Notes under the pieces: generated by a model | Told to the model about the DNA's origin: nothing | The model's input: the letters and a program-made list of their open reading frames with translations, nothing else | Databases searched by the model: none | Program-made: the position numbers and the translations under genes | From: Bacillota bacterium | Lineage (GTDB): Bacteria > Bacillota > Clostridia > Acetivibrionales > DSM-1351 | Direction of reading: 5' to 3' | NCBI GenBank assembly: GCA_023392075.1 | Contig: JAEVZU010000270.1 | Location: forward strand, 1-11,401 | DNA: 11,401 nucleotides | In this document: positions 1-6,425 of the stretch, piece by piece | Layout of the letters: every line of letters begins with the position of its first letter | Numbering within the stretch: the first letter of the stretch is position 1

Positions 1-623
1 CCGGTTTTAAACTGAAATACCTTTATTGATGCTGCTTTATCCAGTTCCAGCATTTTTTCTCCGGGAATGAATATATGTGAGGAGTTATCTCCTGCAAGCC
101 TGCCCAATATCGAAGCATCACTTTTCAGTACACCTGAAATTTTGAACTGCCTGTTATAAATTTCCAGGGTCTCCCCAACTACTTTATCACTTTTGAAAGC
201 TTCCCATGCAAACCTGTCGTCAACAACAGCAATATATCCGCCGGATTTCTCGGCAGCTTCCGAAAAAAAACTGCCGGTCTGCATACTGCACCTGCTGAAG
301 GTTGGAAACATAAAATTTGTACCTGTTATTGAGGCCTTAACAACTCTCTCTCCTATTCTCACATCAGTGTTTAAAGTCTGATTTGCTGCTGTATAGCTAA
401 ATTCATCTGTTTTTGCCTGCTTTGCTGCTTTGCCGATTATTTCAGGCGTCAGAGAAGGATTAATATCAGAGCCAACCCCTGCTGCAACCACAATCTTGCT
501 GAGCCCATTGACTCCGTTAAGGTACTCAGCTTTTTCGGTCAAAGCACCCGGCATTATTATACTAAGTAGAAGTAAGAAAATTCCCAATGGCAATAAAACC
601 AATGCTTTCCTTCCCGATTTCAT
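1..623 (-). CDS. MacB/FtsX-type ABC exporter permease, N-terminal part (truncated by window edge)
   Basis: Reading leftward from ATG at 623, the frame stays open to the window edge (about 207 residues), so only the N-terminus is visible. Residues 1-28 are a basic start plus one hydrophobic segment (LVLLPLGIFLLLLSIIMPGA). An extracytoplasmic region follows that resembles the MacB periplasmic core domain: GSFF near residue 117, GGYIAVVDDRFAW near 128, VVGETLEIYNRQFKISGVL near 146. In this family an N-terminal membrane helix, a large outer domain and three C-terminal helices form the membrane part of a mechanotransmission exporter; the C-terminal helices would lie outside the window. An SD (GAGGGAGGG) lies 8 nt upstream, and the gene starts 33 bp after the adaptor gene, so the two should be co-transcribed and co-assembled. 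Substrate unknown. The ATPase is not in view. Family call fairly sure, substrate not. Confidence 0.72.
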   Translation of the reverse strand, partial: MKSGRKALVLLPLGIFLLLLSIIMPGALTEKAEYLNGVNGLSKIVVAAGVGSDINPSLTPEIIGKAAKQAKTDEFSYTAANQTLNTDVRIGERVVKASITGTNFMFPTFSRCSMQTGSFFSEAAEKSGGYIAVVDDRFAWEAFKSDKVVGETLEIYNRQFKISGVLKSDASILGRLAGDNSSHIFIPGEKMLELDKAASIKVFQFKT

Positions 624-656
624 GCAATCCGTCCCTCCCTCTTACCCGTCTTTGTT

Positions 657-1955
657 CTAATCGGTTTCTGCAGCTATTACCTTCATACCCTCCGACAGCG
701 GTTTGTCACTGGAAGTTATCACCCTGTCCGAAGAATCCAGACCGCTTGTTATACCCGTTTTGGCATTATCGGACTGGTCTGTGAGCACACTCGCCTTCCG
801 GGCTACAAACTCCTCCCCCAGAGGGCCTGCGCGCTGCTTGAGAATAAATACGAAATATCCTGAAGCATCCTTGCCCAGGGCACTGTTTGAAATAAGAATG
901 TCATAGGCCCTGGTTTCCCTCCTGATTGTAACGGAGCCGCTTTCCCCTCCGACCAGATTGTCGGAGGGAATATCAACAATGACATCCTTTTTGTTTCCCA
1001 GCTCCTGCTGATTATCAACAATCCTGTTAATCCTCCCCTCCGTAGAAAATCCTCTCCGGCCATCCAGTGAAATGTCGGCAATATCTCCATTGCTTAGCTC
1101 CTTCGCTGCCTCCTTGTCAATAGTTGCAACAAACTCAAAGCCTTTTGAGACATCGGCCAGTCTATATAAAGCTTTGGAACTGTCGGCCATTGCTCCCGCC
1201 TGAAAATAAAGCTCAATAACCATTCCATCAGACGGTGCGGTCAAGCTTTTCATTTTTAGCTGTTTCTCAAATTTCTCTATTTTTTTCTGCTGCAGCTCTA
1301 TCTCAAGCAAGGCACCTTGCTTGTCGGCCTCCGCATTTTTCTTTTTTCCCTTTTGGACGTTCACAGCCGTATGATAATCGGACTCTGCCTTTTTCAGCTC
1401 CAGTTCAGTTTTGGCATAAGCAGTTTTCGCTTCATCAACGCCGGCTTTGGATTCAGCTCCCATATCGAACAAAGCTTTAGAATCCTCATATTTTTGCCTG
1501 GCGTTCTTCACATTGATTTTTGCCGTCTCCACAGCAGTTTCAAACGCAGCTGCTGTTTCATCCGGAATATTTGCTTCCAGCTTTTGAAGATTTAACTTTT
1601 TCTGCCGAAGGGCTATTCTTTCGATATCCAACTGCTGCTCTATGTCAGAGGTATCCAGTGACATGAGCTGCTGACCCTTTTTTACCCTGTCACCCACATT
1701 TACCATAACCTCCAGCACCTTCATCTGACTTTGGGCATATGTATCGGTTATGTGTTTGGCTCTGACCCTCCCGGTCCCAGTAGTCTCCTTTACCAGCTGC
1801 CCGCTTCCAGGTTTCTCTACTATCACTCTCGGTGACAAAAAATTATTCAAGGTATTTGATAAAAAAGTCAGCAGCAGCATTATTATAAGAAATGTTATCA
1901 GCCCCCTGGCTGCCACTCTCTTTTTTCCCGTTGAAAAGCTTACCTCGCCCTGCAA
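657..1955 (-). CDS. HlyD/MacA-family membrane-fusion (adaptor) protein of an ABC exporter
   Basis: This should be a membrane-anchored adaptor that links a MacB-type exporter to the cell surface. With the TTG start the product is 432 residues: a short cytoplasmic tail, one membrane helix at about 19-38, a first biotinyl-lipoyl half (VLEVMVNVGDRVKKGQQL, about 81-98), a long Lys/Glu/Ala-rich coiled-coil hairpin (about 105-235), the second lipoyl half (LTAPSDGMVIELYFQAG), then beta-barrel and membrane-proximal domains. An ATG at 1961 is in frame, but the SD AGGGAGG (1963-1969) ends only 1 nt before it; the TTG at 1955 has 7-nt spacing and is preferred. If ATG is used the product gains two residues. 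The gene lies 57 bp after the MalG-like permease and just before the MacB-like permease, which is its likely partner. Fusion-protein identity is secure; cargo is unknown. Confidence 0.85.
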   Translation of the reverse strand: MQGEVSFSTGKKRVAARGLITFLIIMLLLTFLSNTLNNFLSPRVIVEKPGSGQLVKETTGTGRVRAKHITDTYAQSQMKVLEVMVNVGDRVKKGQQLMSLDTSDIEQQLDIERIALRQKKLNLQKLEANIPDETAAAFETAVETAKINVKNARQKYEDSKALFDMGAESKAGVDEAKTAYAKTELELKKAESDYHTAVNVQKGKKKNAEADKQGALLEIELQQKKIEKFEKQLKMKSLTAPSDGMVIELYFQAGAMADSSKALYRLADVSKGFEFVATIDKEAAKELSNGDIADISLDGRRGFSTEGRINRIVDNQQELGNKKDVIVDIPSDNLVGGESGSVTIRRETRAYDILISNSALGKDASGYFVFILKQRAGPLGEEFVARKASVLTDQSDNAKTGITSGLDSSDRVITSSDKPLSEGMKVIAAETD

Positions 1956-1962
1956 AAGCATA

Positions 1963-1969
1963 CCTCCCT
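1963..1969 (-). promoter_or_regulatory. Shine-Dalgarno site that favours a TTG start for the adaptor gene
   Basis: AGGGAGG sits 1 nt before an in-frame ATG (1959-1961) and 7 nt before an in-frame TTG (1953-1955). Normal Gram-positive spacing is roughly 5-9 nt, so TTG is the more likely initiator. This is inference from spacing only. Confidence 0.6.
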
Positions 1970-1983
1970 GTTAAATGTTTTTT

Positions 1984-2008
1984 CTGCCTGTTTTACCTGG
2001 TCAGGCAG
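1984..2008 (-). repeat. Intercistronic hairpin between MalG-like permease and adaptor genes
   Basis: CTGCCTG (1984-1990) and CAGGCAG (2002-2008) form a perfect 7-bp inverted repeat with an 11-nt loop. It starts 5 bp after the permease stop codon. On the transcribed minus strand it is followed by A residues rather than a U-run, so it is not a standard intrinsic terminator. It may protect or process the mRNA between importer-type and exporter-type genes. The structure is visible; the role is inferred. Confidence 0.45.
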
Positions 2009-2012
2009 CACC

Positions 2013-2882
2013 CTATCCCTTGATTCCGCTCAATTGAATTCCCTGTACCAGATATTCCTCACCAAAAAGGAAAACCAGGAGCATGGGCGCCATATATATT
2101 ACCGATGCTGCAAAAGCTATACCTCTCTCTCCGGCATTTATTTCGGACAGAAAGACCGAAAGCGGCCATGCCGAGGCATCCTGAAGAAATATCAGCGGCT
2201 GTTCCACCATATTCCAGTTATCAATAAAAACCAATATTATTAAAGCAGCTATTCCGGTTTTGGACATGGGCAGTATTATCTTCGAATAAACCGTCCAATG
2301 CCCGGCGCCCTCTACCCTGGCAGCCTCAGCATATGCATCCGGGATATACACCATAAACTGCCTTAGCAGGAATACCCCAAAAGTGCTGAAAATACCCGGC
2401 AGAATTATTGAGAGTATATTGTTGGTCAATCCCAGCTTGCCTGCAATAATATAGTTGGGAACCAATGTGACCTGAAACGGCATCAGCATTACAACAATAT
2501 ACATATAAAAAATTTTTTCCCGTCCGGGGAAATCAATTTTGGAAAAAGCATAGGCAGCCATGGAAGCTACAAAAAATTGCCCCAGAACAATTGGGACCAC
2601 TAATTTAACCGAATTCCAGAACATGATAAGAAACATGGTTTTCTTGATCAGGACGTTATAATACTGTTTTACGGTTATCATTCCGGGTATCAGCTTCAGC
2701 CTTGCATATTTGACTTCTCCACTTTCTGAGACACCGGCAGAGTTAACCATACTGTAGTTTTGATGGATTTCAGCTTCACTCATAAATGAATTGGTTACTG
2801 TTAAAACCAGCGGTGCAATAAAAAGCAATGCCAGCAGGTATAAAAAACCGCTTGTCGCAATTATTCCGATTTTGTGTTTCAA
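2013..2882 (-). CDS. Carbohydrate-type ABC transporter permease, MalG-like
   Basis: This is an inner-membrane subunit of a binding-protein-dependent (CUT1/MalG-type) ABC importer, 289 residues with about six hydrophobic segments. The diagnostic EAA loop near residues 185-205 reads AEAARVEGAGHWTVYSKIILP, the coupling helix that docks on the ATPase. The C-terminal VQGIQLSGIKG is typical of MalG-like proteins. The loop between helices 1 and 2 (about residues 34-70, with SAGVSESGEVKYARLKLIPG) seems about 15 residues longer than I expect for the family. The start is TTG with AGGAGG (2891-2896) 8 nt upstream; this SD overlaps the stop codon of the preceding MalF-like gene, indicating translational coupling. 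The two permeases should form a heterodimer. Substrate cannot be told, and no solute-binding protein or ATPase is visible; in Firmicutes a shared MsmX-type ATPase often serves such importers. Confidence 0.88.
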   Translation of the reverse strand: MKHKIGIIATSGFLYLLALLFIAPLVLTVTNSFMSEAEIHQNYSMVNSAGVSESGEVKYARLKLIPGMITVKQYYNVLIKKTMFLIMFWNSVKLVVPIVLGQFFVASMAAYAFSKIDFPGREKIFYMYIVVMLMPFQVTLVPNYIIAGKLGLTNNILSIILPGIFSTFGVFLLRQFMVYIPDAYAEAARVEGAGHWTVYSKIILPMSKTGIAALIILVFIDNWNMVEQPLIFLQDASAWPLSVFLSEINAGERGIAFAASVIYMAPMLLVFLFGEEYLVQGIQLSGIKG

Positions 2883-2894
2883 GGTTGGTTCCTC

Positions 2895-3767
2895 CTAATT
2901 CAGACTGCCGCTTATTTTGCGTTCAACAGTAAACAGCAGCAGTATAACCAGCCAAATAAGCAAGGCTGTTAAAAACGCTGCGGCAGTGAGTTTCTGGTAG
3001 TCCAAAGACAGGAATATGTTATTCATATAGTGCTGAAGCATATAAATACCATCCTGGGGATACGGACCTGCAATCAGATAGGTTTCACGAAAAACCTTAA
3101 AGCTGTTTATGATAGACATAATAAATACAAAAAATGCAGCAGGGGTGAGATATGGAACTGTAATTCCGGTAAACTTGGTCCAAACTCCGGCCCCATCCAT
3201 GTCTGCCGCTTCGTAATACTCCCTGGGTATATTCTGAAGACTTGCCAGAAAAATTACCATATTATATCCGCAGTTTTTCCATTGATATACAATTATTACT
3301 ACTGTTCTGGCCCAGCCGGTTTTCATCCAGTCCTGTCCCGACGCACCTGCAAACTGGAGAATTCCGTTTATGGAGCCCCTCATGTCAAACATGATCTGCC
3401 AAACCAGAACTATGGATGCAACAGGGACGGCGAGAGGCACGATAAAGGCCGTTCTCAGCAGGTTCTTACCCAATATGTCTCTGTTTAGCAAAACTGCCAG
3501 CAATAATGAAAAAACTACATTCAACGGAACGCAAATACCTGAGAACACGAGAGTATTGGAGGCTGCCTTAAGGAAAACCGGGTTTTGCAATAGATTTATA
3601 TAATTTCCCAAACCCACGAAATTTGCTGAAACCGGATTATCAACAAGAGAATAGTAGGATCCTGCTATGAAAGGTATGAGGAAAAAAACTGAAAATCCCA
3701 GCATGCTAGGTGCCATAAAGCATATGGCAGCTGCATAATTGCGGGTCTTGAAACTGTTAACGGACAT
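2895..3767 (-). CDS. Sugar-type ABC transporter permease, MalF/UgpA-like
   Basis: This is the partner permease of the downstream MalG-like protein, 290 residues with six hydrophobic segments. The first (about 14-38, FMAPSMLGFSVFFLIPFIAG) is typical of MalF/UgpA/LacF-type proteins, followed by the usual GLGNYINLLQNPVF region. The EAA coupling loop is YYEAADMDGAGVWTKFTGIT followed by VPYLTP. A GTG at 3800 would extend the frame by 11 residues but has no SD; the ATG at 3767 has AAAGGAG about 12 nt upstream and AAGG closer, so ATG is preferred, with some doubt over spacing. A 96-bp gap separates it from the kinase gene, leaving room for its own promoter or operator, although I found no convincing -35/-10 pair. 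The family is clear; substrate is unknown, possibly an oligosaccharide or other bulky solute. Confidence 0.87.
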   Translation of the reverse strand: MSVNSFKTRNYAAAICFMAPSMLGFSVFFLIPFIAGSYYSLVDNPVSANFVGLGNYINLLQNPVFLKAASNTLVFSGICVPLNVVFSLLLAVLLNRDILGKNLLRTAFIVPLAVPVASIVLVWQIMFDMRGSINGILQFAGASGQDWMKTGWARTVVIIVYQWKNCGYNMVIFLASLQNIPREYYEAADMDGAGVWTKFTGITVPYLTPAAFFVFIMSIINSFKVFRETYLIAGPYPQDGIYMLQHYMNNIFLSLDYQKLTAAAFLTALLIWLVILLLFTVERKISGSLN

Positions 3768-3804
3768 ATACCTTATACACTCCTTTTCCAATGTAAGCAC
3801 ATCA

Positions 3805-3824
3805 TGTATCTATGTGTATCATTG
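3805..3824. repeat. 10-bp tandem direct repeat upstream of the MalF-like gene
   Basis: TGTATCTATG (3805-3814) is followed directly by TGTATCATTG (3815-3824), matching at 8 of 10 positions. OmpR-family regulators commonly bind tandem half-sites spaced about one helical turn, and an OmpR-type regulator heads this gene block. The repeat lies 38-57 bp before the ATG of the MalF-like gene, in the largest gap of the block. The repeat is seen; binding is inferred, and chance similarity in AT-rich DNA is possible. Confidence 0.35.
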
Positions 3825-3863
3825 TACATAATAAGGTATAAAGATAAGATAAAGAATCAGATA

Positions 3864-5072
3864 TTATTTCCCAACTGGAAGTGATATGTAGAAAGTGCTG
3901 CCCTTACCCTCTTTGCTGTCTACCCACACCTTTCCTCCGCAGATGTCAACAATATGGTTCACCATGGCAAGACCCAGCCCATATCCCCGCTCCCAGTCGG
4001 CAGAGGTGCTGAAATAAGGTTCCCATATCCGCTCACGTTTATCTCCCGGAATACCCTTTCCCGAATCGGAAACGGCAACTGTTACAGCTTCGCTATCCTG
4101 CTTTATCAGGATTATTATAGGGCTTTCACTGTCCGAATGCTTTATTGCATTGTCAACCAGATTTGCTATAACCCTTTGAAACCAGATCTCCTTGCCCCTC
4201 ACCGGAAGAACTCCGTCTTCTGGTATTTCCAGAATAATTTTCCTGTCTGCAGCCTGGTATTCATCCACTACTTCAGCAGCAGCCAATGCAATGTCCACGA
4301 GCTCATTACAGTCTTTTTTATTTGTGGCCGATATGGCTAAAATATCGTTTATTGATTTTGTTATCCTGTTGGCCTGCTTTATGGCAAAATTGACTGTGTC
4401 CTTACAGTCGGTATCTCTATAATCCACTTCGAGACGGGTTTTCATCACAGCTAAAGCATTTTTCAGTTCATGTGAGGCATACGCATTGAATCTTTCCAAT
4501 TCCAGAAAAGCATTTTGCAATACATCCATGGTTTTGTTGAAAGAGCTGGAAATGCCTGCTATTTCATCCTTGCTTTCAGGTATGCTGAGTCTTAAATCCA
4601 GGTTTTCCGCCGTAATTTGATGGGTAATTTCAGCCATTGAGGTGAGCGGCTTTAACAGCCATTTTGATACATGATAACCTAAAAAAAATGTGCATGCCGA
4701 CAATATGATAACGGATACGGCGGAATACCTTAAAAGCCTTTTAAATATTTCAGAGGATAAGTCTCTGTTCAGCTCATCACCGGTAACAACAACTGTTATC
4801 CCCTTATCCTCTACAACACCGTTTGCGGCTCCAGGTGCGTATTGCTTGGCTACTGAAACACCCTCTGTTAAAGTATATGCCACATCCAACGGATTGTCGG
4901 GTCTGGTTTGGACTTTATAGCTTATAGTTTCAATCGATCCGGTTACAGGTTCTTTTTTCATGCTGGACTTTAATGCAACACTGAGAAACAATACCATTCC
5001 AACTCCCATGACAACCAGAATCACACTGTACACAAGGGCAATCTTTACTTTTATATCCATCCTTTTAAACAT
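3864..5072 (-). CDS. Membrane sensor histidine kinase (HAMP, HisKA, HATPase)
   Basis: This is the sensor of a two-component system with the regulator encoded just upstream. From ATG 5072 it has 402 residues: membrane helix 1 (about 11-34), an extracytoplasmic sensor of about 80 residues (35-114), helix 2 (115-136), HAMP linker (137-189), HisKA with H-box SHELKNALA (phospho-acceptor His201), then the ATPase domain with N-box ANLVDNAIKHS (about 303-313), G1 box DSGKGIPG and G2 box GYGLGLAMV. All catalytic boxes look intact. A GTG at 5081 gives a longer frame, but AGGTGG lies 5 nt before the ATG at 5072, so the ATG is preferred. It overlaps the regulator gene by 8 bp, giving translational coupling. 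The sensor domain has no recognisable ligand motif. Neighbours suggest it senses a transported compound or envelope stress; that is inference. Confidence 0.9.
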   Translation of the reverse strand: MFKRMDIKVKIALVYSVILVVMGVGMVLFLSVALKSSMKKEPVTGSIETISYKVQTRPDNPLDVAYTLTEGVSVAKQYAPGAANGVVEDKGITVVVTGDELNRDLSSEIFKRLLRYSAVSVIILSACTFFLGYHVSKWLLKPLTSMAEITHQITAENLDLRLSIPESKDEIAGISSSFNKTMDVLQNAFLELERFNAYASHELKNALAVMKTRLEVDYRDTDCKDTVNFAIKQANRITKSINDILAISATNKKDCNELVDIALAAAEVVDEYQAADRKIILEIPEDGVLPVRGKEIWFQRVIANLVDNAIKHSDSESPIIILIKQDSEAVTVAVSDSGKGIPGDKRERIWEPYFSTSADWERGYGLGLAMVNHIVDICGGKVWVDSKEGKGSTFYISLPVGK

Positions 5073-5742
5073 CAGGTCCACCTAATCTGTATCCCTTTCC
5101 TATAAGAGTCTCAATTATTGATTCTCCCGCATTATTTTTCAATTTCCGTCTCAGGTTGGCCAGATGCACTCTTACAACATTTGAAAACGGATCTATTTCT
5201 TCATTCCAAACGTGCTCCAGAATATCTTCCGTGGATACCACAGACGGATGCTTTGAGGCAATGAACTCTAATATGTCAAACTCTCTTGCCGTGAGAGTTA
5301 TAGGCTTATCATCATATGTAACGGTACGCCTGGCCGGATTGATAATCAGCTTTCCCACGGTAAGCACAGGATTTCTGTTGCCGTAGGCCCTCCTGAGAAG
5401 TGCCTGTATCCTTGCCCGGAGTTCATCAAAGGCAAACGGCTTGGCCAGATAGTCGTCGGCCCCGCTGTCCAGTCCTTTTGTCCTGTCTGTTACGCGGTTT
5501 CTTGCAGTTAACATTATTATGGCTGAAGAACAATCATTCTCCCTGAGAAATTTACATACTTCCAAACCGTCCTTTTCCGGCAGTGTGAGATCAAGTATGA
5601 TAAGATCATAATTAACTGCAATGGCCATCTGCTCTCCTGTTAAGCCGTCATTGACGGCATCGACTGCATAACCGAGAGACTTGAGGCCACGTACCAGCGC
5701 ATTTGCAAGTTCCTTTTCATCTTCAATTATCAGAAGCCTCAA
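5065..5742 (-). CDS. OmpR/PhoB-family response regulator
   Basis: This is a DNA-binding response regulator, partner of the overlapping histidine kinase. From TTG 5742 it has 225 residues. The receiver domain (1-118) carries the acidic pair Glu7/Asp8, phospho-acceptor Asp51 (IILDLTLPEKDG), Thr79 and Lys101 (DDYLAKPF). The C-terminal winged helix (about 127-223) has LTAREFDILEFIA, VVRVHLANLRRKL and the final GKGYRLGG, all standard for the OmpR/PhoB class. The longest frame opens at TTG 5772, but AAAGGAGG (5750-5757) lies inside it, 7 nt before the TTG at 5742, and the product then begins with the usual (M)RLLIIEDE; I therefore use 5742. The gene heads the minus-strand block under a good promoter. 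Its targets probably include its own operon, but no site is proven. Confidence 0.92.
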   Translation of the reverse strand: MRLLIIEDEKELANALVRGLKSLGYAVDAVNDGLTGEQMAIAVNYDLIILDLTLPEKDGLEVCKFLRENDCSSAIIMLTARNRVTDRTKGLDSGADDYLAKPFAFDELRARIQALLRRAYGNRNPVLTVGKLIINPARRTVTYDDKPITLTAREFDILEFIASKHPSVVSTEDILEHVWNEEIDPFSNVVRVHLANLRRKLKNNAGESIIETLIGKGYRLGGPDV

Positions 5743-5749
5743 GCCGCCC

Positions 5750-5757
5750 CCTCCTTT
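5750..5757 (-). promoter_or_regulatory. Shine-Dalgarno site fixing the TTG start of the response regulator
   Basis: AAAGGAGG with 7-nt spacing to TTG 5742. It lies inside the longer open frame, which excludes the upstream TTG at 5772 as the likely initiator. Confidence 0.75.
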
Positions 5758-5783
5758 ATAATCCTTATACAAGTGATGATATA

Positions 5784-5812
5784 ATAATATACACAGGGAT
5801 GTTAAGCTGCAA
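5784..5812 (-). promoter_or_regulatory. Sigma-A-like promoter of the two-component/transporter block
   Basis: On the minus strand TTGCAG (-35, 5807-5812) is separated by exactly 17 nt from TATTAT (-10, 5784-5789). Transcription would start near 5777, leaving a leader of about 35 nt before the TTG start of the regulator. The DNA upstream of -35 (5813-5900) is very AT-rich and could act as an UP element. The match to the vegetative consensus is good but unproven. Confidence 0.65.
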
Positions 5813-5960
5813 TAAAGATATTGATTGTTTATAAAAAAGTAACAATTTTACAAATTATATTTTTACAAAATATTTTTAATATTCAATGTGATTTTTTTCA
5901 GGCATGAGGGGTTTTATATATGAACGGCTTGCCGGGACGCTGCTTGACATGGAGGTTCAC
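5813..5960. other. AT-rich divergent control region with 9-bp direct repeats
   Basis: This stretch lies between the minus-strand promoter of the two-component block and the plus-strand sigma gene. It has phased A and T runs (for example 5833-5838, 5860-5864, 5873-5877, 5892-5898) and two copies of TTTTACAAA (5846-5854 and 5861-5869), 15 bp apart start to start. A weak plus-strand vegetative candidate is TTTACA (5847-5852), 18 nt, TATTTT (5871-5876). ECF sigma genes are often autoregulated, but I see no clear AAC/CGT-type ECF promoter. From 5904 to 5960 the sequence could be read as an N-terminal extension of the sigma factor, but it is more likely leader. Confidence 0.4.
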
Positions 5961-6425
5961 GTGACGGAGCTAAAGATAATTGAACACTATAAAGATACCG
6001 TTTTCAAAATCGCATTCACTTACTGCAAAAACAAAAGCGATGCGGAAGACATTTTTCAGGAGGTATTCCTGAGGTATTTCAAAAAGAAACCCTTCTTTGA
6101 AAGTCCGGGGCATGAAAAGGCATGGTTTATACGGGTAACCATAAATTGCTGTAAAAAACTGCTTCTTTCTTCCTGGTTCAAACGAGTTCAGCCGCTGGAG
6201 GACAATCTGTCCTTTGACTGCCCGGAGGAAAGTGATTTATTTTACGCCGTAATGGAATTGCCGCTGAAATACAGGGTTGTTGTCCACCTTTTCTATTATG
6301 AGGATTACAGGATAAAGGAAATTGCCCAGATCACCTCTCAAAAGGAAACCACGGTGGCAACGCAGCTTCAAAGGGCCCGGCTGCTGCTGAAAAATAAATT
6401 ATTGGAGGAGTTGCAGTATGAATAA
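5961..6425 (+). CDS. ECF-type RNA polymerase sigma factor (sigma-70 family)
   Basis: This is an alternative sigma factor with only regions 2 and 4, 154 residues. Region 2 (about 6-70) includes IEHYKDTVFKIAFTYC, the core-binding DAEDIFQEVFLRYF and AWFIRVTINCCKKLL. Region 4 (about 100-150) has the usual LPLKYRVVVHLFYYEDYRIK and a helix-turn-helix ending TTVATQLQRARLLLKNKL. An ATG at 5904 would add 19 residues that precede region 2 and look unlike the family, and it lacks an SD. GGAGG (5951-5955) is 5 nt before GTG 5961, giving a product that begins where ECF factors usually begin, so GTG is chosen. The downstream membrane protein overlaps it by 8 bp, the usual sigma/anti-sigma layout. The regulon is unknown; cell-envelope or antimicrobial stress is the common role in clostridia. 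Confidence 0.88.
   Translation: MTELKIIEHYKDTVFKIAFTYCKNKSDAEDIFQEVFLRYFKKKPFFESPGHEKAWFIRVTINCCKKLLLSSWFKRVQPLEDNLSFDCPEESDLFYAVMELPLKYRVVVHLFYYEDYRIKEIAQITSQKETTVATQLQRARLLLKNKLLEELQYE

Noticed and set aside
1984..2008. Hairpin read as an intrinsic terminator before the adaptor gene
   Set aside because: On the transcribed strand it is followed by A residues, not U; on the other strand it is followed by mixed sequence.
3030..3488. Long open frame on the plus strand (152 codons)
   Set aside because: It lies wholly antisense to the MalF-like permease, has no SD, and its translation resembles no family; a shadow frame.
3768..3800. GTG at 3800 as start of the MalF-like permease
   Set aside because: No SD upstream; the AAAGGAG lies inside this extension and points to ATG 3767.
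3801..3880. Possible promoter TTGGGA-17-TATCTT before the MalF-like gene
   Set aside because: Both boxes match poorly and the -35 falls in the end of the kinase gene; not strong enough to annotate.
5904..5960. ATG at 5904 as start of the sigma factor
   Set aside because: No convincing SD, and the extra 19 residues precede region 2 without family resemblance; GTG 5961 has GGAGG at 5-nt spacing.
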